NCBI GenBank assembly: GCA_916610825.1
Contig: OU744447.1
Coordinates: 34,452,869 to 34,516,868 of the forward strand
Source: Haliclystus octoradiatus
Lineage: Eukaryota > Cnidaria > Staurozoa > Stauromedusae > Haliclystidae
Length of the DNA: 64,000 nucleotides
Reading direction: 5' to 3'
Positions 1-9,344 of this stretch are shown here, piece after piece (position 1 is the first letter of the stretch; every line of letters starts with the position of its first letter). The notes below the pieces were generated by a model. The model was not told the origin of the DNA. It searched no databases and saw nothing but the letters and a program-made list of their open reading frames with translations. Made by a program: the position numbers and the translations under genes.

Positions 1-553
1 ACAAAAACCATGAGTATACGGTGCAACCACGGCCGTGACAACCTGTTCCTGACTGAAGGGATTTCTAAATTTGCCCGACAAAATCGGCGTCGTATATGCA
101 CAACTGGAAGCGTCAGTACTCCAATTCCTTCAAAATTGTACGATTTTGCAATATTACGTCTCAAAATTGTCTGAATTATTTCTCAAAATCTTCTAATGGG
201 GATTATCGCATCACCTACCCCCAGGATATACGGCCAAGTGTGCACCGACGAGGAATCGAGCCCCCATCTCACACACATCGCTTAATATGCAATTGAAAAT
301 ATTGGTTGTGCATCAATGTGCAATATGTACGATATGTACGAGTACTGTATAGTGAATGACACTGTTATGGATAACATAGCAAAGCGATAAATCGCAAGAG
401 CGACGATAAATCACAGACGACCGATGATTACAATTGGTACCTCTTCCTATCTAACATTGATCAAGGACGGGGAGAATTTGTATATAATGTCATAAGCTAG
501 ATAGATAATTTGATTTTAATGTTAATTTTATGTTATTTATTTAATTATTTCAG
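1..553. other. Upstream intronic/flanking sequence, no exon recognised
   Basis: No coding exon is visible here. The first exon of the downstream mucin-like gene begins at 554 behind a TTTCAG acceptor, so this stretch is probably intron and the signal-peptide exon lies outside the window. On the minus strand around 200-265 there is a weak tRNA B-box-like string (GCTCGATTCC), which could be a SINE fragment, but no A-box was found. Confidence 0.4.
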
Positions 554-3500
554 ATAAATCTACACAAGCAACAGCTAAACCAACTGGTGAGTATAATAAT
601 AATAATAATAATTAATCAAACGTCAAGAACAGTCCAACAAGAATTCACATCATCTTCCACAAACTTCAACTTTTTATACAAATGTTTGAGCAATTTTATG
701 ATATGAAAAAGTAAAATTGAACTTTTATTCTCCATATTTTAGTTATGATTTTAAATTATAATATCCAGCATTTTGGAATTATTTATGATTTTTCCTAGCT
801 TTCCTAAAGCAAGAAGGTTTACAAACTCACGTGGATCATAACAAAAAGCTTAATTCAATCTAAATTTACTTTCATTGCAGATGCCTCAACAGCAGCACCA
901 ACAACTCCAGTACCTTCAACACCAAAAGCAGAAGAAAGCCTGTCAACAGAGCCCCCAACAAAAGCCCAAACTACACCATCCCCATCTGATAACACACCAA
1001 TGACTCCAGGCGCAGCATCAACACCAGTCCCTCCAACAACTGCAACTGATGTCCCAAGCACCAAAGCAGAAGCAACAGGCGACGCTGTGAAGCCAACCAA
1101 AGCACCAGAGCCAACAAAGGCACCACCAGCCGATGACAAGCCAAAACAACCGGCAGATTCAGCTAAGCCACCCAAGCAGCCAAAACCGCAAGCCGATGCT
1201 CCCCCAGCAGATGGTGCCCCTCCAACAGACGGTGCCCCTCCAGCTGATGGTGCTCCCCCAGCTGATGGTGCTCCCCCAGCAGACGGTGCCCCACCAGCAG
1301 ACGGTTCTCCTCCACCACCACCTCCTCCATCTGGTGGTAACCCTCCCCCATCTCCAGATGGTTCCCCTAAACCACCTCCACCACCTCCTGGTCCTATTGA
1401 TATCAATGTTGAAAATTCAAATAATGCAACTGGAAAAATGAACGGTAGGTTCACTATGTTATATGTGTCATATTACATTGACTACATAGTAAACATACAG
1501 TGAAATTGAAATATATATTTGTAATATTTTAATTGTCATGGTGAGTCTTCGCATCTGAATAACCTGTCAATGGAGACTCTGAAATATTATGCATATCTTC
1601 GGTAGCCTCTCAGTCAACAAATTTCCATGAATCTCGATTTCATGAAGCTGAATGAACGAGAGGGGAATTGAACCTCATGGATTTCACGGAACGAAAAAGA
1701 CGTAACAGGATTACATGTTGTTTACATTGGAAAATTTATATTCAATATTCACAACAGAACTAATACAACTTAGCACACTTTAATACCATTGACTTATTAG
1801 CATATTACTTGACTTGACAATACCGTTAGTTAACCAAAATCCTACAGTTAAATAATAATCTAATAAACGATTTAATCTAATAAATTTAAGAAAGGATAAT
1901 AAATGTTGATCTGATCATTTACTTCAATGTCGATTCTGTTTGTTTTCGCAATACATTCTCTATAGCACAGCTGTCCGTAAATGAAGATTGTAAATTTCAA
2001 TCCGGATCCTTTAAAATCTTTACAGGAACAACATTTCACGTTGCAATCCGATTATTGAAAGAAGATTACAGTGACGATTTACTTTACCCAGAAAATCCAG
2101 TTCATCAAAGTATGAAGAAAATGATCCTTACAGCTGTAAGTATGAGTTAAACACTAAACGTTAATTATATTAATCTCAATCTGAATTTGTTTAATAATCC
2201 GATCGCAATTACTTTTGGTTTTCAGATTGATAACCTTTACAAGGATGATCCACAATTCAAACAAACTGTTATCATTCGATTCAGGTAAAACAAAAAACCT
2301 GTGGATGAAATTGCAAATCTACAATCTGTGTAGTAGTATAGACAATATAGACAGGTGGCCGCTTTATAGAGGTGACCGTTATAACAGGTTTGACTGTAAC
2401 ATCAATTTACAGAATGTCACTGGCAAATCTAAAATCGATGTATAGTCCCATAGAAAAAATCAATCAATCATACGGATATTTGACTATCAGATAATTATAG
2501 GAAATAGTCTAGAATTATTCACCATGATATTCTGAACAAATTAAAGCCAAAAAATATTTTAAAAATGTGCACCGGAACTAGTTCCAGGTCCTCATTGTTA
2601 AAACTCAGATACAAATAAAAAGAGTGTGGAACTAGTTCCGGTGCACATTTTAAAATATTTTTTGACTTTAATTTGTTCAGAATATCATGTTGAATAATTC
2701 TAGACTATTTCCTATAATTATCTGATAGTCAAAGTGTCCATATGATTGATTGATTTTTTCTATGGGACTATACATCGATTTTAGATTGCCAGTGACATTC
2801 TGTAAATTGATGTTACAGTCAAACCTGTTATAACGGTCACCTCTATAAAGCGGCCACCTGTCTATAGTGTCTATACTACTACACAGATTGTAGATTTGCG
2901 GATGAAATTCACGTCCTTTTAAATTTAAAAATGAAATGATGTGTATTTTATAGCTTCATATAGTCAGGTTGTCATAACGGCCACCTCCATATAGAATCCA
3001 CCTGTCTATAGTGGTCACTATTACAATGTCTTAAATTGTACTATCTACTGAAAGTACCCTGTATATAAAGGCCACCTCCATATAGAATCCACCTGTCTAT
3101 AGTGGTCACTATTACAATGTCTTAAATTGTACTATCTACTGAAAGTACCCTGTATATAACGGCCACTTCCATATAGAATCCACCTGTCTATAGTGGTCAC
3201 TATTGCAATGTCTGAAATTGTACTATCTACTGAAAGTACCCTGTATATAAAGGCCACCTGCATATAGTGGTCATTTCAATATACCTCTAATAGCTAGCTA
3301 TAATATACACGCCTCACTGTATAGTATTTATAGTATTCTGGTAGACAAATGGAAATTGGAATAAAACTTAGAAATCAAACGCAACTTTAACAAAACGTAA
3401 AACTTGAAAATTCTAGTACGTTCTAACGCCATACAGAATGTTTAGTTAATTGTAATGAGAGGGCAGTTAGGAACTTTGAACTATAGTTTTATGATTGAAT

Positions 3501-4374
3501 TTTATCATCATCATCATCATCATCATCATTTATTCAGCACCCGATAAGCTTGGAGCTTTTTTTCACGGGACTGTAAGTCGAAAGTCCGTGTAGGCTATTC
3601 CACAGGTCACATCGCACACATGAATAATCATTAATAATCTTTTTCTTTTTTTCCACAGCAAATCTGAGAAGCCACCAGGTGTTATTGTTGATTTGTACCT
3701 TCGATTCCACACTTATGGATTCCATGTCAAAAAATTATCTGACATTTTGAAAACAGGAAAACTTGCAACCCATCCAGTTTCACCAAAGTTCGTTCGCGGA
3801 TGTAAGTCACGTGATATTATAATCATTTTACCAGGTATTTTGATTGTGGCTATTCTGATAAGTTATTGATGTTTTTAATATTCTATTTTTAGATCTTGCT
3901 GAACCAAAAGGTCGTGTTTGTACTCCAGATTGTAAGATTCAATGTTACTCGTACTGCGATCAAGGATGTTGTGTTGTTCATATGATTACACCAATTGAAT
4001 TTCCCGCACCTCCCCCACCTCCACCACCACCACCTCCACCCCCTCCACCACCACCTCCACCACCCCCTCCACCTCCACCGCCACCACCACCACCACCCCC
4101 TGCACAACCAGCCCCAGTACCAAATTATGCCTCTGTTTCGACTCAATGCCCTCAAATCTGTAACACGATCTGTGCTCCACAATGTCCAAACGCATGTTGT
4201 AACCCATACGAAAGCCAACAACAACAGCCTCAACAACAATCATATCCCGCCCCTTACCCTGCCCCTTACCCACCAATGGATATGCAAGCTTATCCTCCAC
4301 CATACCCAGCCCCAATGGCTGCTGCCCCACAACCCCAAGCACCATGTGGACAAAGTACACCAGGAGGATGTTAG
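554..4374 (+). CDS. Mucin-like SEA-domain protein with two minicollagen-type cysteine-rich domains (5' partial)
   Basis: Six exons: 554-586, 881-1444, 2026-2135, 2226-2284, 3659-3801, 3893-4374 (TAG), all GT-AG with matching phases, giving 463 visible residues without the N-terminus. Order: Thr/Ala/Pro-rich mucin-like stretch (residues 1-200) with about seven A-P-P-x-D-G repeats near 1200-1306; a SEA-like domain (about 200-300, TTFHVAIRLL to VIVDLYLRFHTYG); cysteine domain 1 (C313, C317, C321, C325, C329-C330); about 31 consecutive prolines; cysteine domain 2 (C389, C393, C397, C401, C405-C406); then a P/Y/A/Q-rich tail. The C-x3-C-x3-C-x3-C-x3-CC spacing matches cnidarian minicollagen domains, which cross-link the nematocyst wall by disulphide exchange; there is no Gly-X-Y collagen stretch. 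An AATAAA lies at the stop. A role in capsule or extracellular matrix is inference. The upstream start is missing. Confidence 0.85.
2313..2899. repeat. Large foldback (inverted repeat) in intron 4
   Basis: Two arms of about 280 nt (about 2313-2592 and 2624-2899) are near-perfect reverse complements around a roughly 30-nt spacer. Each arm holds the end of the abundant CAGTCAAACCTG-type MITE followed by a segment beginning TAGTCCCATAG. A related single arm without the MITE part is at 41237-41457, so the MITE insertion appears to predate the inverted duplication here. The element lies between exons 4 and 5 of the SEA/cysteine-domain gene. Confidence 0.85.
2979..3265. repeat. 91-bp tandem repeat, about 3 units
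   Basis: The string GGCCACCTCCATATAGAATC recurs with small changes at 2979, 3070 and 3161, and a fourth, diverged start lies at 3252, giving a period of exactly 91 bp. Each unit is built from the same AACGGCCACC / ACCTGTCTATAGTGGTCAC modules as the dispersed MITE, so the array looks like tandem amplification of MITE sequence inside the intron. Confidence 0.85.
3505..3600 (-). mobile_element. 3' tail of a non-LTR retrotransposon (minus orientation)
   Basis: A (TCA)n run is followed by TTTATTCAGCACCCGATAAG and CTTTTTTTCACGGGACTG. The same layout occurs at about 9828-9890 and 30503-30580, so this is a family of 5'-truncated LINE ends whose microsatellite tail reads (ATG)n on the minus strand. 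Confidence 0.55.
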
Positions 4375-5134
4375 AATAAATAAAAACATTTGCAAATAAA
4401 TCAACCAATAATGTAAATACATAAGGTTGTCATGGCAAAAATGAAAACGTGGAATGCTCCGATAAAGTCGAATGATTCGAATTGTTGAATAACTCGAATG
4501 GGGTTAAATGTCGCCAGAAAGAATTTCAATGAAAACAAAAATTAGATATCAATTTGCGTGTCCATTGTTAAATTTCGATGATAAAAATAAATTCAAGAAA
4601 AATGTTTATTGTGAATATACTTTCTTATCTTATGAAAAAATGATATAATTATGATTATTATTTATTTATTATGTTGTGAAATTGGACATTCGTGTATAAG
4701 TGTTTATAGTTTATATAAATTATATATAAAAATAGGACAATCTGGTTTATAATTAAAATTGTTTTGATTTTCTGTTCTGTTCATATATTGTAGTGTATTA
4801 TCATTAATTGCGTCAAGTAGAAACTTGATTTATTTTGCTTGGTTTAGGACATGTAAGATTTTGGTAAACTTTCAATACAGTGAAACCTGTATATAACAGT
4901 CAGCTATGAGATATATGAAAATTGACTGTTATATTCAGGTGGCCATTATAAACAGGTTTTATTCAATAGAAAATATAATATTTAGACATTGTTAAAATCA
5001 GAGTGACAGCTGTATATCAGAGGTGATTGGCACTGCAATTTTGATAGGAAATAAATCACAATGAAACGGGGACTTGAACATGGATAATTATTGCATATAA
5101 ATGAAGAAATTATATATATACATAATAATGTATT
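4375..5134. other. Intergenic, one degenerate MITE fragment
   Basis: This is the 3' flank of the SEA/cysteine-domain gene (AATAAATAAA just after the stop). A partial copy of the CAGTGAAACCTGTATATAAC MITE starts near 4878 and runs to about 5030. No coding exon was recognised in the remainder. Confidence 0.6.
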
Positions 5135-5142
5135 AATAGAAG

Positions 5143-5359
5143 CAGAGCCATCTATTTACAAGAGTTGGGACACTTCTGCCATTTTTGTATCTTTTTGCCT
5201 GGACCCGAGCACGTTTTTAACAGTGCGCATGTGCAGGAGAATGTTGTGTGTTTTTTTCAGCCATATTGTATTGTATTTTTTCGCGCGTTTCACTTGAAAT
5301 GATTGAGAACCTGTTTTCAAAAGAACAAAGATGGCATCCAAAAATCAAAGATGGCTCTG
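5143..5359. mobile_element. hAT-like MITE with perfect 8-bp target duplication
   Basis: The element starts CAGAGCCATCTATTTACAAG and ends AAAGATGGCTCTG. It is flanked on both sides by AATAGAAG (5135-5142 and 5360-5367). CAG-type terminal repeats with 8-bp duplications are the hAT pattern. Related copies are at 37588-38659 and (3' part only) about 20710-21036. This copy has lost much of its right arm compared with the 38.6-kb copy. Confidence 0.85.
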
Positions 5360-5402
5360 AATAGAAGAGATAAAGACTACACGATTTGTTACTGTGATAT
5401 AA

Positions 5403-8366
5403 AGTTTCCCGTTACACGAAAGTTTAAATTTCAGTTACGCAGTAACAAGATGGGTTACGCAGTTACGCAGTCTCTTATCTCCTTCAGCGAAAAGACCCTC
5501 TACGCCTAATCGTATTGCTACGTTCAACTCCAGAACCCTGAAGTGTCCGTGGCGACAGAAAGAGTTAGCTACACTCACACGTAAGTTAAATTTTTTGTTT
5601 GTTGCTGTTCAGGAACATCGTATTATTCACGATGAACCTATTCGTTATGTTGATTTAGATAATAAATGTACATTTATTACATCGTCTGCTGAATGTTATG
5701 GTGTTGGTGGTGTAGGTTTTATGTGTAATCCGTGTGTTGATGTTCGTTATGTTCGTGTAAAGTCTCATTCATCCCGTATTTTAGAATTGTCTGTTAAATT
5801 ATTTGATCGTATCGTACATGTTTTCTCTGTTTACTCTCCCACTGCTGTCAGACAGATCGAGGCCTCCCTTTTCTATGCTCAGTTATCTTCAATCTTAGTT
5901 AAAATACCATCCCGTGATGCTATTATGTTGTGTGGTGATTTTAATGCGTGTTACCCCTTGTCATTAAACCCTGTAGGACGTAATTTAAATGATAATTCCC
6001 CTTATTTAATTGATCTTATTAATATCTATGACCTTACTCCGTTAAATTCTTTGTATCGTAAACCTCTGTCAAGACGTGCTACTTTCTTTGGTCCGAAAGG
6101 CCGGAAAGAACGTCTTGATTATATTCTCACTAATTGTCCACGTTTATTTTACGATTGTGATACTATAGCACCATTTGCTATTCCATCTGATCATCGCCTT
6201 GTTTTCTCTTGCATGAAACAACGCATCCGGTACTGCAAAGGAAAGGCGGGGTCATCCCTTTGTTGGGAAAGTCTGGCAGAGTTTTCACAAGCGTTTAACG
6301 ACTGTCTTGAGAATTCTCTTGTTGGACAACCCACAAGAGGTGATTTCTCCATTCTTTCCTCAGCCATCATCAAAGCAGCCGAGACCGTTTTGCCGCGGAA
6401 GAAAAGACAATGGTCACGCGTCTCTTGGGACAGTGACGCAATGATCACACAGGTAAGATATGAATTGAAACTTGCCAAAAAACAATTACGTGATTGTTCT
6501 CCTACTATACACAATATCAGTCTTTTACAATCTATTGTTGATCAAAAAACAATAGATCTCGCTGCCGCTCATAACGCCCTAATCGAGCGTGAATTAAACG
6601 CTATAATTTTAGCGGTAAAAACGGCTAGTAATAGTAATAAGCATTGTATAGCATGGAAAGAGATAAGGCGTCTTAAGAACCCATCCCACAAGCCCTTATT
6701 AGTTGAAGCGTATGATTCTGTCGAGGCAAATAGTATGATTCGTAATTATTTTTATGATTTATATAATCCCCCATCCTGTCTACTATCGTTAAATAAATTA
6801 GCTCCACCGCCTAACTTCTCCCCTCCTGATATGTCCAATTATAATACTTCTCCTGTTACTAATGACGAATTATGCTCTATTCTATTTTCTATGAAACCCC
6901 TTGCGTCTCCTGGACCAGATGGAATCCCCACCCTGGCACTTCGAGAACCTCTTGTACAAAATGAGCTACTTACCATCATAAATGCCGTTTTGTCAGGGGA
7001 GCAACAAGTACCGGGTCAATGGCGAAGATCTGCTGTCATCACCGTCAACAAGAACACGTCTAGAAACCTAGACCAACAGAGGGGTATCACTTTAAGTTGT
7101 ACTGCAGGAAAAGCTAATAATAAGATTCTACATAAAAGGCTGGCGTCAGTAATTGACCCATATTTAAGATACAATCAAAATGGTGGCAGGAATAGCCGGT
7201 CAACCTTAGGCCAAATTCTATCAGCTAGGATATTGTTAGAAGGCTGTAGGACTCATCAAAAAGACATTGTTGCAATTTTTATTGACTTCAAAAAGGCCTT
7301 TGACTCTGTGTTAAGATGCAGAATCCCAGAAATATTAGATTTCTATAATGTACCTATTGTTCTTATCGATGCTATTATGTCCTTTTATTCTTCTACTTCG
7401 GCTTTTGTTAGAACTCACTATGGTGATACTGATGATTTCCCGACAGCTTGTGGCGTACTACAGGGTGACACATTGTCCCCTTTTTTATTTACACTATTTA
7501 TCGATTATGTTTTTCGTATTTCATGTCCTGACTCTTCCGGTTTTATCCTTGATCGTCGTAGGTCTTCACGTCATCCAGAGCGCAGCGTATCGGACCTCTC
7601 ATTCGTTGACGATATTGCTATCTTAACAAATAGCATATCTGAAGCACAACAGCTTCTTGATGAAGTTGAACGGGTTGGTAAAACGGTAGGCTTGACAATT
7701 AACACGACTAAGACGAAATTTATTGCTTTAGGCATAAAACAGGCACACCTTGCTACATCTAATGGTGACATAGAACGTGTAGATTCGTTCAAGTACCTAG
7801 GTTCTGTACTTCCATCTTCTTCAGATGATTTAACACAACGTAGAGGCCAGGCTTGGGCAGCCATTAGAGGTCTGAATAAATTCTGGGCGTCCGATGTCAA
7901 CACTGACGTTAAGTTAAGACTGTTCAGACACACGATAGAACCTGTTCTATTATATGCTTCTGAAACGTGGGTTCTATCAACCTCACTATTGACCCGACTT
8001 GACTCAGCTTATGACGCCATGCTTCGGCATGCTTTAGGAGTACATTGGCCCAACTTACTGTCTACTGCTAAACTTAGGAAACTTTCCCCTTCTGCCTCTG
8101 CTATTGCTCACCAACGTCAGATGTCTTTTTTAGGTCACATCGAAAGATCAAAGACGTATGCCCCTCAACCGCTGCATGACATCCTTCATTGGCAACCGAA
8201 GGAGATGCTTCGACGGGGCTATGGTAGAGTAGTATCTTTTCATAATGTTTTGTATCGTGAATTGTGTTATTTAAAAGTTTCTTTGTCAGCTATGTCTGAC
8301 CGTGTTTTGTGGCGTTCTTTATGTAGCAAATATGTAAGGCGTAAGAGGGACGGCACATTCCTATAA
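5403..8366 (+). CDS. Non-LTR retrotransposon (RTE-like LINE) endonuclease-reverse transcriptase
   Basis: An open frame of 987 codons, uninterrupted, with no in-frame ATG before the endonuclease core; recognisable homology begins near 5505 (ATFNSRTLKCPWRQKELATL). APE-type endonuclease motifs: QEHR, LCGDFNACYP, ERLDYIL, PSDHRLVF. Reverse transcriptase motifs: LASPGPDGIP, FIDFKKAFDSV, CGVLQGDTLSPFLF, SFVDDIAIL (catalytic FVDD), FKYLGSVLP. The C-terminal block YASETWVL to LGVHWPNLL followed by FLGHIERS is typical of RTE-related elements. Because the frame is intact except for its start, it looks young but 5'-truncated or with a lost start. The 3' end is near 8366-8400, where short CTA repeats occur. 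It would copy its RNA into DNA at a nick made by its endonuclease. Clade assignment (RTE versus Proto2-like) is uncertain. Confidence 0.9.
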   Translation, partial: SFPLHESLNFSYAVTRWVTQLRSLLSPSAKRPSTPNRIATFNSRTLKCPWRQKELATLTRKLNFLFVAVQEHRIIHDEPIRYVDLDNKCTFITSSAECYGVGGVGFMCNPCVDVRYVRVKSHSSRILELSVKLFDRIVHVFSVYSPTAVRQIEASLFYAQLSSILVKIPSRDAIMLCGDFNACYPLSLNPVGRNLNDNSPYLIDLINIYDLTPLNSLYRKPLSRRATFFGPKGRKERLDYILTNCPRLFYDCDTIAPFAIPSDHRLVFSCMKQRIRYCKGKAGSSLCWESLAEFSQAFNDCLENSLVGQPTRGDFSILSSAIIKAAETVLPRKKRQWSRVSWDSDAMITQVRYELKLAKKQLRDCSPTIHNISLLQSIVDQKTIDLAAAHNALIERELNAIILAVKTASNSNKHCIAWKEIRRLKNPSHKPLLVEAYDSVEANSMIRNYFYDLYNPPSCLLSLNKLAPPPNFSPPDMSNYNTSPVTNDELCSILFSMKPLASPGPDGIPTLALREPLVQNELLTIINAVLSGEQQVPGQWRRSAVITVNKNTSRNLDQQRGITLSCTAGKANNKILHKRLASVIDPYLRYNQNGGRNSRSTLGQILSARILLEGCRTHQKDIVAIFIDFKKAFDSVLRCRIPEILDFYNVPIVLIDAIMSFYSSTSAFVRTHYGDTDDFPTACGVLQGDTLSPFLFTLFIDYVFRISCPDSSGFILDRRRSSRHPERSVSDLSFVDDIAILTNSISEAQQLLDEVERVGKTVGLTINTTKTKFIALGIKQAHLATSNGDIERVDSFKYLGSVLPSSSDDLTQRRGQAWAAIRGLNKFWASDVNTDVKLRLFRHTIEPVLLYASETWVLSTSLLTRLDSAYDAMLRHALGVHWPNLLSTAKLRKLSPSASAIAHQRQMSFLGHIERSKTYAPQPLHDILHWQPKEMLRRGYGRVVSFHNVLYRELCYLKVSLSAMSDRVLWRSLCSKYVRRKRDGTFL

Positions 8367-8459
8367 TGTGACTGTCTATACTACTACTACGCAGTCTCTG
8401 ACACTATTTATATTTACAGCTTAGTTGTCGACGAAACTGATCAAAATACATACAAGGTC

Positions 8460-8578
8460 AGGGTCCGCCAAAAGTAAGAGTCCTGGAATCTTAGATTCCG
8501 GAAGGTTAGAGCAAAATCAGAAGAAAGTGTTGAAAATGCTTCTAGGTTTCCAGAAGGCTGAACCTTTCGTCATCAGAC
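8460..8578. mobile_element. MITE family with GGGTCCGACAAAAG ends, copy 1
   Basis: Begins AGGGTCCGCCAAAAGTAAG and ends GGCTGAACCTTTCGTC. Other copies: about 24628-24872, 42268-42428, 52893-53052, 57410-57577. Shared internal strings include GAGCAAATTCAGAAGAAA and AATGCCTCTA. Ends are imperfect inverted repeats; no transposase is present. Confidence 0.6.
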
Positions 8579-9164
8579 CCTACACACGTTTTTCAATCTA
8601 GATCGAGAAAAATCGGACGGTACTACGACGATCGTATACGAGATCGAGGACCTAAAATGCTAATCGGTCAAAAATAATCAGCACAATTCCAAATGATTCA
8701 CGAACTAAAAGTTATAAAACATAGGACAAAGAGTGAGATATTAATCAAATTATTTTAACATCGCCTTGAAAAATATTGCAAAATTGAAAACACGAAACAT
8801 TGTCACATTAAAAGTATATATAGTAAGGGATTGTACAAAGAGTGATGAATCATTTTAACAATCATGTAACATAATCTTTGTCTGGAACATCAATTATCTC
8901 TCATCAATTTCACTACAGCAATGATTTGTTTTGGCTAATTTAATGGGTCATTGATTTTTCATTAAATGCAATTTGAATGAAATTCTTACGAATATCATTT
9001 AAAAATATAAAGCAAAGAATTCAATATGTTTGCAATATTAGAAATATATAGTAAAAGTTACATCTGAATGTAGCAAATCCCAAGTTGTTACTTTTTTTAA
9101 TTTCTCAATTGAATTTTCAATTACAGAGTATACATTTAAGTTGATTTTATGAAAAAATATTCAA

Positions 9165-9340
9165 TCTGTCGCAGCTAGTCGCCATTTTCAAAACATGTGT
9201 TCTAGTTGTTTGGCAAAAACCGTGCAGGTATAGGTCTATAACCGCACACGTGCGGGTATAGACCTATACCTGCACGCTTTTTGGGGTTGCCATGGAATTT
9301 CGTGGGTTGTCTTGACATAACTGCTAAACACGTGGTACAA
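9165..9340. repeat. Palindrome-containing repeat
   Basis: An almost perfect palindrome spans about 9221-9276: arm CGTGCAGGTATAGGTCTATA against TATAGACCTATACCTGCACG around CCGCACACGTGCGG. The flanking string GTCGCCATTTTCAAAACA recurs inverted near 51230-51260 together with a GTATAG..CGTGCGG remnant, so this is a dispersed element with a hairpin core. Confidence 0.6.
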
Positions 9341-9344
9341 ATCC

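Noticed and set aside
855..1454. Long minus-strand Gly/Ser/Ala-rich open frame
   Set aside because: It is the antisense shadow of the Thr/Pro-rich exon 881-1444; composition is forced by the complementary repeats and no splice logic supports it.
3889..4408. Trp/Arg-rich, Val-rich and His/Leu-rich frames over the polyproline exon
   Set aside because: Shadows of the CCN-rich polyproline codons in other frames. The plus frame with two regular cysteine motifs is the only sensible one.
8560..8585. Hammerhead-like CTGATGACGAAA on the minus strand
   Set aside because: Core strings are adjacent with no room for stem II; it is part of the GGGTCCGACAAAAG MITE end.
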